NCBI RefSeq assembly: GCF_019391655.1
Contig: NZ_JAHXPQ010000005.1
Location: forward strand, 1-64,000
Source: Mucilaginibacter rivuli
GTDB lineage: Bacteria > Bacteroidota > Bacteroidia > Sphingobacteriales > Sphingobacteriaceae
Length of the DNA: 64,000 nt
Direction of reading: 5' to 3'
Below are positions 33,701 through 42,865 of the stretch, in pieces; positions within the stretch are counted from its first letter, which is position 1; the number at the start of each line of letters is the position of its first letter. The position numbers and the translations under genes were made by a program. The notes beneath the pieces are model-generated. The model made no database searches. It saw only the letters and a program-made list of their open reading frames with translations, and had not been told where the DNA came from.

Positions 33701-35490
33701 TGAAACATACTTGTAAATATACCCTCATTACTGTTTTAGCTATACTTTGCTTCGCTAATGCTGATGCGCAGCAAAAAGGTAAAACCAAACCGGTCCCGGC
33801 TAAGACACCGGTAAAAAAGCAAACCGTTCAGGAGAAGAAGGTATCCAACCTGGCAAAATCATTAACCGATACGGTAAAGGGCGGAGCAAAACCCGCTAAG
33901 CCAATAATTCCTGTGGTTGAAAATAATGGTACGCTATCCGAAGAGATCATTGTAACCACAGCATACAAACCTGTACTGGCCGATGCCGTTAAAATAAGGC
34001 GCAACCCCGATCTGGAAGATCAGGATCCTTTCAAGGCCCCTTTAACTTACAAACCTTTAGATAAAACCCTGCAACAAGATACTTCGATACGCCAGTTCGA
34101 CCCCATAAAGCTGCCCCGCGAAAGCGCTACCGAGTTGGATAATAATTATGCAAAAGTGGGTATAGGTAATTTAAAAACATCATTCGGCGAAGTGTACATT
34201 AACAACGGCGCCGACCCTGCCCTGCAAGCCGGTGCATGGTTTAAGCACCTGGCCCAAAGCGGTCCGTTGGCGCAGCAGAATTATAATAAAGAAGACCTAG
34301 GCATATTTGGCAAAAGCATTGGTGATGTAAACTCGCTGAGCGGTCGCATTAATTACAAGTACACAGGCAACAGCTTTTATGGTTATGATGAGTTGAACCC
34401 GCCAACGGTATTAAATACAGGTAAACAACATTTCAGCACCTTATCGGGAGAAGCGGAACTGGCTAAGAATTACAAGGATGTAGATAAGCAGTTCATCTAC
34501 GCCTTAAAAGTGGGCGGCAGCATGTTCAGCAATGCCTACAAAGCCAGCGAAAACAACATCATCGCATCGGGGTATATTAACCAAACCATTAGCGATTTTT
34601 ATGTTGGCGTAAGCGGCTCGGTTGATTTTACCAATGTAAAGGATAGCCTGTACTCAATAAGCAATAACATCATCAGGGCTAACCCCTATATTAAATTTCA
34701 GGGCGAAAATTATAAGATAGATGCCGGTATAACCATTGTTAACCAGTTTGGATCAAAAACACAATTCAACATATTCCCGGCGGCAAGGCTGGAGTGGCAG
34801 ATCGTACCAAAGTACATCCGCCTTTTTGCCGAAGCAAGCGGTGATGTAAATAAAGCGTCTATCCGCGATTTTTCGGAAACAAATCCATTCCTTGGCGCTA
34901 ACGTACCTATCCAAAACTCGATAGATCAGTTAGACCTGAGCGTAGGTTTAAAAGGTATGCTTGCACCGGGCTTAGGTTTCAAAGCAAGTATCTTCCGCAA
35001 CAGCGTAAAGGATATGCCGCTATTTGTGAGCAATTTTGATTTCACCAAAGGTTACAACCGTTTTACCGTAGTATATGATAATGGCAAATCGCGCGTAAGC
35101 GGCTTTAATGGCGAGTTAGATTATAAACCATCATCGGATTTTGACCTGTTTGGTCGTGTTGAGTTTAAAGATTACCAGTTAGCCACCGAAGCTAAAGCCT
35201 GGAACCTGCCAACGTTTAAGTTAACTGCTGGTACTGTTATCCGTATCAATAATCTCATCAGCGTAAATGGTTCGTTAATGTTCCGTGGCAATACTAACGA
35301 CAGTTACAATAGCCAGGTAGTAAAAATATCCTCTTTTGTTGACCTGAGCGGTGGTGTTGAATATAAAGCCACTAACAAAATATCAATTTTTGTACAAGTG
35401 AATAACCTGTTAAGCAATAATTATCAAAACTGGTTATATTATCCTAACTATGGTTTTAATATCTTTGGAGGCCTGGGTTATCGTTTTTAA
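33700..35490 (+). CDS. Outer-membrane beta-barrel protein (TonB-dependent-receptor-like, apparently plugless)
   Basis: 596 residues. Signal peptide to about residue 24 (FANADAQQ), then a Lys/Pro-rich linker, then SEEIIVTTAYKPVLADA, which resembles a TonB box, and from about residue 150 a region of alternating strands ending in FNIFGGLGYRF, a barrel-type C-terminal Phe. There is no recognisable plug domain of about 150 residues as in SusC or siderophore receptors. It is translationally coupled to the TPR gene and followed by energy-transducing genes. Its place in the operon suggests a structural or pore role coupled to inner-membrane energy rather than nutrient uptake (inference). Confidence 0.72.
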   Translation: MKHTCKYTLITVLAILCFANADAQQKGKTKPVPAKTPVKKQTVQEKKVSNLAKSLTDTVKGGAKPAKPIIPVVENNGTLSEEIIVTTAYKPVLADAVKIRRNPDLEDQDPFKAPLTYKPLDKTLQQDTSIRQFDPIKLPRESATELDNNYAKVGIGNLKTSFGEVYINNGADPALQAGAWFKHLAQSGPLAQQNYNKEDLGIFGKSIGDVNSLSGRINYKYTGNSFYGYDELNPPTVLNTGKQHFSTLSGEAELAKNYKDVDKQFIYALKVGGSMFSNAYKASENNIIASGYINQTISDFYVGVSGSVDFTNVKDSLYSISNNIIRANPYIKFQGENYKIDAGITIVNQFGSKTQFNIFPAARLEWQIVPKYIRLFAEASGDVNKASIRDFSETNPFLGANVPIQNSIDQLDLSVGLKGMLAPGLGFKASIFRNSVKDMPLFVSNFDFTKGYNRFTVVYDNGKSRVSGFNGELDYKPSSDFDLFGRVEFKDYQLATEAKAWNLPTFKLTAGTVIRINNLISVNGSLMFRGNTNDSYNSQVVKISSFVDLSGGVEYKATNKISIFVQVNNLLSNNYQNWLYYPNYGFNIFGGLGYRF

Positions 35491-35527
35491 CTGTTAAGGT
35501 TACCTAAACAACACTGTTACTTTACAA

Positions 35528-36733
35528 ATGGATATAGCCGATTACATTATAGAATTACTACAACAGCATGAAGTGGCTGTTGTGCCGGGATTGGGTTCGT
35601 TCCACACCACCCGCGTTGAAGGCTATTACAACAAAGAAGAGCAGTTATTTTACCCGCCAAGTTTGCGTGCGCAGTTTACCAAAGAAGAACAGGAAGGAAC
35701 GGACCTTGCCGAGTTAATAGCCTATAGAAGGCAGATATCGCAAGCTTCGGCACGCTATTTTATCGAGAAATTTGTAACCTCGCTAAAAGAGGATGTAACT
35801 GATAAAAATGTTCCACTGGGCAATATGGGTTACTTTACAACAAGGCGCAGCGAACTTGTATTTGAACCCAGCAGCCTTAACGAAAGCTATGAATTATTTT
35901 ATGGCTTAGGTGCCGAAAAGTTAAAGCGCGGCAGTGCTTTCAAGCAACAAGCTATTGAGGATACTACGCCGGCAAAATCGCCTTTTTTTGAAAAACCAAT
36001 AGTTGTAGAACAAGCCCCTGTTTTTGTGGAACCTGCAATACCACCTGTTGAACCCGAACCACAACCGGTAGATATAGCAGACGAAATTCATATTACTACC
36101 CCCCCGGTACACACGGTTTATACGCCGCCCGAAGAAGTTGTTGAAGAACAGGAAGAGGAATACGAAACTGAGGAAGAAAAAAGGGGAATGAACATCTGGC
36201 TAATCTTATCCATCATTATTGTTCTATTAGGCATAGTCGTTATTACGTTATATTACTACAAACCCGAATTGTTCAGTCGTTTTGTAGCGGCACCACCAAA
36301 ACCGGTAGCTGCCAAACCGCTGGATAAACACTCGGCTACCGATTCTTTAAACAGGAAATTACAGGCCCAGCATGATAGCGCATCCGACAAGCCGGATACA
36401 GGTACAACAACAAACAAAGCCCTAACACCTGCAACAAAGACGATCACACCATCATCAGTGCCTACAAGTGTTGCTGTGGATACTTTTGGCATTGTGGTGG
36501 CATCGTTACCCAATTTAAAATCGGCTAATATAGAGTTACATCGTTACACAAAAATGGGGTATCCACAGGCCGAGATCCGCAAGAAACCAAATTCAGATAA
36601 ATTATACCTTATCAACCTTGGCACTTATTTTAATGCTGACTCGGCAAACGCCAATCGTCTTAAAATAATGAAAGAGCGCCATTTATCAGTTATCGACATC
36701 CGAGTACAAAAATATCCATATAAAAAACCATGA
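35528..36733 (+). CDS. HU-CCDC81-like / SPOR domain membrane protein
   Basis: 401 residues. The cytoplasmic N-terminus (about 1-130) has two HU-CCDC81-type domains: DIADYIIELLQQHEVAVVPG followed by LGSFHTTRVE, and PLGNMGYFTTRRSEL. A Pro/Glu-rich linker leads to one membrane helix at 222-244, after which a Ser/Thr-rich periplasmic linker ends in a SPOR domain (about 320-398: VASLPNLKSANIEL ... YLINLGTYFNADSAN). SPOR domains bind peptidoglycan stripped of stem peptides, often at division sites. The 3' end overlaps exbB (ATGA). Such HU/SPOR fusions are characteristic of Bacteroidota. Confidence 0.85.
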   Translation: MDIADYIIELLQQHEVAVVPGLGSFHTTRVEGYYNKEEQLFYPPSLRAQFTKEEQEGTDLAELIAYRRQISQASARYFIEKFVTSLKEDVTDKNVPLGNMGYFTTRRSELVFEPSSLNESYELFYGLGAEKLKRGSAFKQQAIEDTTPAKSPFFEKPIVVEQAPVFVEPAIPPVEPEPQPVDIADEIHITTPPVHTVYTPPEEVVEEQEEEYETEEEKRGMNIWLILSIIIVLLGIVVITLYYYKPELFSRFVAAPPKPVAAKPLDKHSATDSLNRKLQAQHDSASDKPDTGTTTNKALTPATKTITPSSVPTSVAVDTFGIVVASLPNLKSANIELHRYTKMGYPQAEIRKKPNSDKLYLINLGTYFNADSANANRLKIMKERHLSVIDIRVQKYPYKKP

Positions 36734-37437
36734 GTTTACTACTTCAAATTACAGATACCACACAACATATTGTTGATACTTTAAGCCATGTTGCTACGCC
36801 AACAACGGTCCCACAGGAAGAATTACGCTTTGGCGATCTTTTAATAAAAGGTGGCTGGGTGATGATCCCTATCGGGATATTAGCCGTATTGGCACTGGTG
36901 ATATTTTTCGAACGCTATTTCACCATTCGCAAGGCAGCAAAAGACGAATCGAACCTAATGTTACAGGTACGTGCCAGTATAACTACCGGAAACCTTGAAT
37001 CGGCTATCGCGATATGCAAGAACAGCAATTCGCCTCTTGGCCGTATGTTGCAAAAAGGCTTGTTACGTATTGGTCGCCCGATAAAAGATATAGAGGGCGC
37101 GGTAGAGAACATTGGCAAGCTTGAAGTATCAAAACTGGAGCGCAATATTCCTATTATTGGTATTGTGGCAGGTATTGCGCCAATGTTTGGTTTCCTGGGT
37201 ACCATTGCCGGGGTAATTAAGATATTTTATGATATATCAAAAACAGATAACATCAGCATGGGTGTAATATCGGGCGGTTTATACGTTAAAATGGTAACAT
37301 CGGCAGCGGGATTATTGGTTGGTATCATCGCTTACGTGTTATACAACATTTTAAACATTATGGTTGATAAGGTAATATTGAAACTGGAAACCGATGCTAT
37401 CGAATTTATTGACCTGTTAGAAGAGCCAAGCAAATGA
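36730..37437 (+). CDS. exbB: ExbB/TolQ family proton-channel protein
   Basis: 235 residues with three membrane helices (about 38-60, 135-160 and 180-205), the family pattern. The conserved region GIVAGIAPMFGFLGTIAGVIK, here cut into GIAPMFGFLGT and TIAGVIK, matches the TolQ/ExbB/MotA pore segment. With ExbD it forms the proton-driven motor that energises a TonB-like partner. Start and stop both overlap neighbouring genes (ATGA), so expression is tightly coupled with the SPOR gene and exbD. In this operon it may drive the barrel/TPR assembly rather than general nutrient uptake. Confidence 0.92.
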   Translation: MSLLLQITDTTQHIVDTLSHVATPTTVPQEELRFGDLLIKGGWVMIPIGILAVLALVIFFERYFTIRKAAKDESNLMLQVRASITTGNLESAIAICKNSNSPLGRMLQKGLLRIGRPIKDIEGAVENIGKLEVSKLERNIPIIGIVAGIAPMFGFLGTIAGVIKIFYDISKTDNISMGVISGGLYVKMVTSAAGLLVGIIAYVLYNILNIMVDKVILKLETDAIEFIDLLEEPSK

Positions 37438-37832
37438 ATTTAACCAGGAGAAAAAAACGCGGTAGCGCCGAAGTACATACATCGGCCATGAACGACATCA
37501 TGTTTTTCTTGCTGTTGTTCTTTTTGATCGCATCAACAGTTACCAACCCCAACGTGATCAAGCTAATGCTGCCAAAATCGGCATCGGGAAAGTCAGTTTC
37601 GAAAAAAACCATCAATGTAGCTATCAGTAAAGAGTTGAAGTACTTTGTTGATAAAAAGGAAGTGCAGGAAAAAGACTTGAACACTACCTTATCCGCATAC
37701 AAAACTGTGGCATCACAATTGACCATCATTTTATCGGTTGACCGTACTGTAGCTATACAAAACGTGGTATCGGTAATGGATATCGCGCAGAAACTAAATA
37801 TAAAGCTGGTACTGGCTACCGAGCCTAAATAA
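37434..37832 (+). CDS. exbD: ExbD/TolR family motor protein
   Basis: 132 residues: short basic N-terminus (NLTRRKKRG), one membrane helix (about 17-40) with the family Asp in AMNDIMFFLLLFF, and a periplasmic domain. The Asp at this position carries protons in ExbD/TolR. Overlaps exbB by 4 bases and is followed 4 bases later by the TonB-like gene. Confidence 0.92.
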   Translation: MNLTRRKKRGSAEVHTSAMNDIMFFLLLFFLIASTVTNPNVIKLMLPKSASGKSVSKKTINVAISKELKYFVDKKEVQEKDLNTTLSAYKTVASQLTIILSVDRTVAIQNVVSVMDIAQKLNIKLVLATEPK

Positions 37833-37836
37833 CAGG

Positions 37837-38625
37837 ATGCAGTATACCGAAGAAAATAATTATCCAAAGGCATTTGGCGCTACCGCTGTTATTATGGGCG
37901 CGTTGTTTGCTTTGTGCTTTTTACTTACCTTTTCGCTACCGCCCAAACCGGAAGAAGGTACGGGCGGTATCCTGGTAAATTACGGTACTACAGATGAAGG
38001 TTCGGGCAGCGATTTTATGAGCCTGGAAGAGCCTTCCAAAGCTGACAAAGCGAATAAAACACAACCCGATAAAGTAAATACAACGGATAATAACACCCCA
38101 TCGGCAGATAACAGCGACCAAAAAGTAGTTACCCAGGATGCCGAGGACGCTCCCGTTGTAAACAATAAGAAGAACAGCAATAGCAGTGCCGCGCAAGCTC
38201 AAAAACCCGAGCCACAGCGCGTGCCCGATCAGCGTGCCTTATTTAAAGGCATGAAAAATACGGGCACCGGTCAAGGCGACGGTACTACAGGTACACCGGG
38301 TAACCAGGGTAGTCCCGATGGTTCAAACCAAAGTGATAACTATGGGCCGGGTGGATCTGGTAACGGCTTGAACTTACCACATTGGGAATTTGTGAGTTCG
38401 CCGGATGTAAAGAATATACACCGCGTACCGGGAATTGTAATTATTGATTTTGTGATTGACCAGAACGGTAACGTGATACAAACTTCAATAAACCGCAAAA
38501 GCCGTGCACCTTTAGACCAGATACAACAATGCGAGAAAGAATTGAGAAACTCCAAGCTCCGTTCAAACTCCCCGGCTTCGGGTAACCAAAAAGGTACTAT
38601 GACCTGGAAGTTTAATGTGGATTAG
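37837..38625 (+). CDS. TonB-like energy transducer
   Basis: 262 residues with one N-terminal membrane helix (about 13-34), a long Asn/Asp/Ser/Gly-rich periplasmic linker (about 40-180) and a C-terminal TonB-type domain starting at HRVPGIVIIDFVIDQNGNVI. The linker lacks the Pro-Lys repeats of classical TonB. Last gene of the operon; followed by a half hairpin element and a heptamer array, no classical terminator seen. It presumably touches the barrel protein encoded upstream. Confidence 0.85.
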   Translation: MQYTEENNYPKAFGATAVIMGALFALCFLLTFSLPPKPEEGTGGILVNYGTTDEGSGSDFMSLEEPSKADKANKTQPDKVNTTDNNTPSADNSDQKVVTQDAEDAPVVNNKKNSNSSAAQAQKPEPQRVPDQRALFKGMKNTGTGQGDGTTGTPGNQGSPDGSNQSDNYGPGGSGNGLNLPHWEFVSSPDVKNIHRVPGIVIIDFVIDQNGNVIQTSINRKSRAPLDQIQQCEKELRNSKLRSNSPASGNQKGTMTWKFNVD

Positions 38626-38664
38626 CATAAGCACCTCGTCAGACTTATTGCGAATGAATAGTTT

Positions 38665-38691
38665 AGGATTGCTTCGTTCCTCGCAATGACG
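38665..38691. repeat. Half copy of the hairpin element
   Basis: AGGATTGCTTCGT followed by TCCTCGCAATGACG matches the right arm of the 27305-27400 element with one change. The left part (from about 38630) keeps only fragments, CGTCAG and TTGCGA. Confidence 0.75.
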
Positions 38692-38710
38692 ATATTCAAA
38701 AAATTAAAAA

Positions 38711-38738
38711 TTCGAACTCGAACATCCGAAATCCGAAT
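38711..38738. repeat. Heptamer tandem array before folC
   Basis: Units TTCGAAC, TCGAACA, TCCGAAA and TCCGAAT in register, ending 5 bases before the folC ATG. Same vocabulary as 171-198. Confidence 0.65.
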
Positions 38739-38743
38739 TACAA

Positions 38744-40036
38744 ATGACCTACGCTCAAACCCTCGATTACCTCTACACTCAACTCCCTATGTTTACCCGG
38801 GTAGGAGCATCCGCTTTTAAAAAAGACCTTGATAATACGCTCGAGCTTTGCGCGAGATTGGATAACCCACAGCATAAATTTAAAAGTATACATGTTGGCG
38901 GCACCAATGGTAAAGGTTCAACATCGCACATGCTTGCCGCGATATTGCAAACAGCGGGCTACAAAACCGGCTTATATACATCCCCCCATTTAAAAGATTT
39001 CCGCGAACGTATCCGCGTTAACGGCGAAATGATAAGCGAGCAAACGGTGGTAGATTTTGTGCAAGATCATAAAGCCGATTTTGATGAGATACAACCTTCG
39101 TTTTTTGAAATGACGGTGGCTTTGGCATTTGATGTTTTTGCTAAAGAAAAGGTTGATATTGCCATAATAGAAGTTGGCCTTGGCGGGAGATTAGATTCAA
39201 CCAATGTGATCACACCGCTCCTATCGGTTATTACCAATATAGGTTGGGACCACATGAATATGTTGGGCGATACGCTCCCGCTGATAGCCGGTGAGAAGGC
39301 GGGTATCATTAAACCAAACGTCCCTGTAATTATCGGAGAATATCAAGCCGAAGTAGCAGATGTATTTATCGCGAAAGCAAAACAGGAGCATGCACCTATT
39401 TTGTTTGCTTCGGAAGAATGGAGGGATGAAGTCGGGAGTCAGAAGTCAGAAGTCGAAAGTTTGGATGTGATATTGAACCATACCTCACAACCCATAACCC
39501 ATAACCTGCAACTCGATCTCACTGGCACTTATCAGGCTAAGAATGTAAAGACTGTTTTAAGCGCCTTGTGGCTATTAAACACTTCGGGTTACACAATCAA
39601 CTCCCCCCATATTTCAGAAGCGCTTAGCCACGTTAAAACGCTTACAGGCCTGCGTGGGCGATGGGATATATTAAGCACAAACCCACTTGTAATTTGCGAT
39701 ACCGGCCACAACCCCGAGGGCATTACCGAAGTAATGAAAAATATCGCTGCCACGCCATACAAACAACTTCATTTTGTTATTGGTATGGTGAATGATAAAG
39801 ACCACAGCAAAGTGCTGTCAATGCTTCCAAAAAATGCCATTTACTACTTTTGCCGTCCGGATATCCCCCGTGGACTGGATGCTGAAAGCTTAAAGCAAAA
39901 AGCCCAAAGCTTTGGATTATCGGGTTTGGCTTACGCTGATGTTACATCGGCATTTAAAGCGGCTAAACAAGCCGCCAATACTGATGACCTGGTATTTGTT
40001 GGCGGCAGTACTTTTGTGGTGGCTGAGGTGATTTAA
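38744..40036 (+). CDS. folC: Folylpolyglutamate / dihydrofolate synthase
   Basis: A 430-residue Mur-ligase-like enzyme that adds glutamate to folates. The P-loop GGTNGKGST is at 52-60, followed by SPHLKDFRERIRVNG and EVGLGGRLDSTN, all FolC signatures; the C-terminal domain has DTGHNPEG. Residues about 230-256 (DEVGSQKSEVESLD ... SQPITHN) are encoded by two heptamer tandem arrays of the intergenic type and look like an in-frame insertion in a surface loop. The stop overlaps that of the convergent dacB by 4 bases. Confidence 0.95.
   Translation: MTYAQTLDYLYTQLPMFTRVGASAFKKDLDNTLELCARLDNPQHKFKSIHVGGTNGKGSTSHMLAAILQTAGYKTGLYTSPHLKDFRERIRVNGEMISEQTVVDFVQDHKADFDEIQPSFFEMTVALAFDVFAKEKVDIAIIEVGLGGRLDSTNVITPLLSVITNIGWDHMNMLGDTLPLIAGEKAGIIKPNVPVIIGEYQAEVADVFIAKAKQEHAPILFASEEWRDEVGSQKSEVESLDVILNHTSQPITHNLQLDLTGTYQAKNVKTVLSALWLLNTSGYTINSPHISEALSHVKTLTGLRGRWDILSTNPLVICDTGHNPEGITEVMKNIAATPYKQLHFVIGMVNDKDHSKVLSMLPKNAIYYFCRPDIPRGLDAESLKQKAQSFGLSGLAYADVTSAFKAAKQAANTDDLVFVGGSTFVVAEVI
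39431..39510. repeat. Heptamer arrays inside folC
   Basis: 39431-39458 holds four 7-base units (GTCGGGA, GTCAGAA twice, GTCGAAA); 39491-39510 holds CCCATAA twice plus a partial third. Both are of the style found in intergenic DNA, yet the reading frame stays open through them. Confidence 0.7.
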
Positions 40037-41451
40037 TGTTCCTTCAACACATCCAGCACATCAAATATTTTTTGCCTGATGCTTGCACTTTTACCGCTGT
40101 AGTTATTCACCATAATAGAAAAGCAAACCTCGCGGCCTGAGGGTGTGGTGTGGAAACCGGCGTAGCAAAGTACCGAGCTAATGCTACCGCTTTTCATTTT
40201 CATATTGTTATATAGAGGCAGGCTCTCATAAAACTCCGGATACCAGCTCGCGCCATGGGCGGATTGAAGGATACGCGCCAGAGTTGATGTGGTCACCCTA
40301 TCCTCGGGCGAAAGCCCGCAGCCATCATAAATATTCATGGAGTGTGAATCAATGCCACGTGGTTTCCAAAAATCGTGCATGGCGAGGATGCCGTTGTTGG
40401 TGGAGGCTTTTCTACCTGATGCTATGGCAATCGTTTTTAATAATTGCTCGGCATAAAGGTTAACACTTTTTTGATTGAGCCAGTAAATGATCTGGCTTAG
40501 CTTAGGCGAATAATAGCTCACCAGCAGTTTATCGGCAGGAGCTAAAACCATTTTCTTTTCGCTTGCTGTTGTTGATGATAGTGCATCACTTGTTACATCG
40601 ATACCTAAACGTTTCAAAGTATCTGTCAAACGGTAAGCGGCATCAAAGGCCGGGTCGGGCACGGCGGCAGATATGTTTGTTTTTATACGATCTATCCCAA
40701 ATGTACCACGCAGGTACATGGTATTTCCATTTAAGGGCAAATACGAATATGATTGATCGCCTGTACCCGGTGCACCTGTGGTTAACTCCGTTTTAAAATC
40801 GAGGTAAGGCATAGCCGGGACGGTCTTCGCCATCGTAACGGGACTGCCTTGTGTACTACCCGCATGTAAAAAAATATCGAACTGGTTTTCTCGCCAGCAA
40901 AGTGCAGATGTGCCTGCGCCATAATAAGTTCCCAGGTCCTGCCATATCCAACCATCGGGAATAGCTTGTGTATCAAATAATGATACATCGCCAATAATGC
41001 GCCCATTAATGTGTTTTATACCTGCTTTGCGGATAGCATCAACCCAGAGAGCTAAAATAGCATGTTCTTTTGTTGCTTCATAACGCCAGCTGCCCAGGGT
41101 TGGGTCGCCGCCGCCGCGTATTACAATATTTCCGTTAAGGGTACCATCAGCATCTATTGTGCCGCTGTAATTCAGATCGGTAGTAAACTGATAGTCTTTA
41201 CCCAAAATGTTAAAAGCAGTAATACTGGTAATCACCTTCATGGTAGAACCCGTTGCAAGCCCCTGATCCCCATTGGCAGAAAATATAGGCTCGCCTGTTT
41301 TAGCATCTAAAACAGTTAACGATAAGGATGAATAACGGCACTGGCTATCTTGCTGTAACTTGGTAAAAGCGTAATCTAACTTATTTTGTAGTGTTTGCGC
41401 GTTTACAAACCCCGCAAGGCAGCAAAAACTAAGCAGTAATAATTTCTTCAT
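40033..41451 (-). CDS. dacB: D-alanyl-D-alanine carboxypeptidase/endopeptidase, PBP4 type
   Basis: 472 residues with signal peptide (1-18, GFVNAQ). The three penicillin-binding motifs are STMK (Ser69, Lys72), SVN in QKSVNLYAEQ and KSG in MKSGSISSV. The large insertion between the first two motifs is the mark of PBP4/DacB (class C low-mass PBPs). It trims peptidoglycan stem peptides in the periplasm. Its first 23 bases overlap the 3' end of the upstream permease gene on the same strand, so the two are likely cotranscribed. Confidence 0.92.
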   Translation of the reverse strand: MKKLLLLSFCCLAGFVNAQTLQNKLDYAFTKLQQDSQCRYSSLSLTVLDAKTGEPIFSANGDQGLATGSTMKVITSITAFNILGKDYQFTTDLNYSGTIDADGTLNGNIVIRGGGDPTLGSWRYEATKEHAILALWVDAIRKAGIKHINGRIIGDVSLFDTQAIPDGWIWQDLGTYYGAGTSALCWRENQFDIFLHAGSTQGSPVTMAKTVPAMPYLDFKTELTTGAPGTGDQSYSYLPLNGNTMYLRGTFGIDRIKTNISAAVPDPAFDAAYRLTDTLKRLGIDVTSDALSSTTASEKKMVLAPADKLLVSYYSPKLSQIIYWLNQKSVNLYAEQLLKTIAIASGRKASTNNGILAMHDFWKPRGIDSHSMNIYDGCGLSPEDRVTTSTLARILQSAHGASWYPEFYESLPLYNNMKMKSGSISSVLCYAGFHTTPSGREVCFSIMVNNYSGKSASIRQKIFDVLDVLKEH

Positions 41452-42865
41452 CCTTTATAAAACGTTTCGCCAGGAAATAAATTGGGATACCCAATAACAC
41501 AATAATTAAACCACCCCATGAATACTCCGGTTTATACATCAACAATACCACACAAAACGCAATGCCCATTAAGATGTAGATAGCAGGTAGTACCGGGTAA
41601 CCAAAGGCTTTATAAGGGCGCTCAGCATTTGGCATTTTCTTTCTCAAAATATAAATGCCGGCAATGGTTAATACGTAAAATATTACTACCACCAACGATA
41701 TCATATCCAACAAGTTACCATAGCTACCGCTTAAACAAAGCACACAAGCCACAACACATTGTATCCACAAGCCAAACTCGGGAACCGAAAACTTATTCAA
41801 TGTACCTGTACGTTTAAAGAACAGGCCGTCTTTAGCCATGGTATAATATACCCTTGCGCCCGACATGATCAAGCCGTTATTGCAACCGAATGTAGATATC
41901 ATGATCATCACGGCTATGATAATAGTTCCCGCGCTGCCAAATATCTGCTGCGAGGCAGCTACGGCCACCCTGTCTTTTGCAGCTCCAACAATATCGTGGA
42001 TCGGTAAAACACCGATATAAACCACATTAGCCATTACGTAAATAAGTGTTACGATGAGCGTTCCAAAAAACAAGCTCAAACCGATATTACGCTTCGGATT
42101 ATTCATTTCGCCCGCAATAAAGGTCACATTGTTCCATGCGTCGCTGCTAAAGATAGAACCTACCATTGCCGCTGCTATGGCACCCAGCGCCGCACCTATG
42201 GTATAATCCAGAGTGCCTGCACTACCATCTTTATTTATGGCGTGCATGTGCCAGGCGTTTGTCCAGTTAGCATTCCATATATCCCCTTTTATAGCTATTA
42301 AACCGAAGATAATTAAGCCAAACAGGCTTAGTATTTTAGTGAGCGTAAATGTATTTTGAATGAGCTTACCGCTTTTAACACCGCGGGTATTGATAAAAGT
42401 AAGGAGTATAATAATAATGAGCGATACCCCTTGCGCATGCGATATTTTTAATGAGCCTATTTGAAATAGTACAAGATCTTCGCTTAACGCCGGGAAAATG
42501 TATGCCGCGAATTTGGAGAATGCTACACCTACCGCCGCAATGGTTCCGGTTTGTATTACTGCAAAGAAGCTCCATCCATATAAAAACGCGATGAGTTCGT
42601 TATAAGCTTCTTTCAGGTAAATGTATTGCCCGCCCGCTTTGGGGAACATGCCGCTCAGTTCGCCATAACTTACGGCTGCGGTCAATGTCATAAAGCCAGT
42701 AATCAGCCATACAGCTATCAGCCAACCTGCCGAGCCTACATTACGCATAATATCGGCGCTTACAATAAAAATACCTGAACCGATCATCGATCCTACAACC
42801 AACATGGTACCGTCTAAAAGGCCCAGTTCGCGTTTCATTTCTTGTGGTTGAGTTTGTTGCTCCAT
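41429..42865 (-). CDS. APC family amino acid permease
   Basis: A 478-residue inner-membrane transporter with about 12 helices. The first segment GLLDGTMLVVGSMIGSGIF carries the APC substrate-site motif GSGIF, and the second part has SYGELSGMFPKAGGQYIYL, typical of the LAT-like/serine-threonine exchanger branch. The substrate is not predictable by eye. Its end overlaps the start of dacB by 23 bases. Confidence 0.9.
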   Translation of the reverse strand: MEQQTQPQEMKRELGLLDGTMLVVGSMIGSGIFIVSADIMRNVGSAGWLIAVWLITGFMTLTAAVSYGELSGMFPKAGGQYIYLKEAYNELIAFLYGWSFFAVIQTGTIAAVGVAFSKFAAYIFPALSEDLVLFQIGSLKISHAQGVSLIIIILLTFINTRGVKSGKLIQNTFTLTKILSLFGLIIFGLIAIKGDIWNANWTNAWHMHAINKDGSAGTLDYTIGAALGAIAAAMVGSIFSSDAWNNVTFIAGEMNNPKRNIGLSLFFGTLIVTLIYVMANVVYIGVLPIHDIVGAAKDRVAVAASQQIFGSAGTIIIAVMIMISTFGCNNGLIMSGARVYYTMAKDGLFFKRTGTLNKFSVPEFGLWIQCVVACVLCLSGSYGNLLDMISLVVVIFYVLTIAGIYILRKKMPNAERPYKAFGYPVLPAIYILMGIAFCVVLLMYKPEYSWGGLIIVLLGIPIYFLAKRFIKDEEIITA

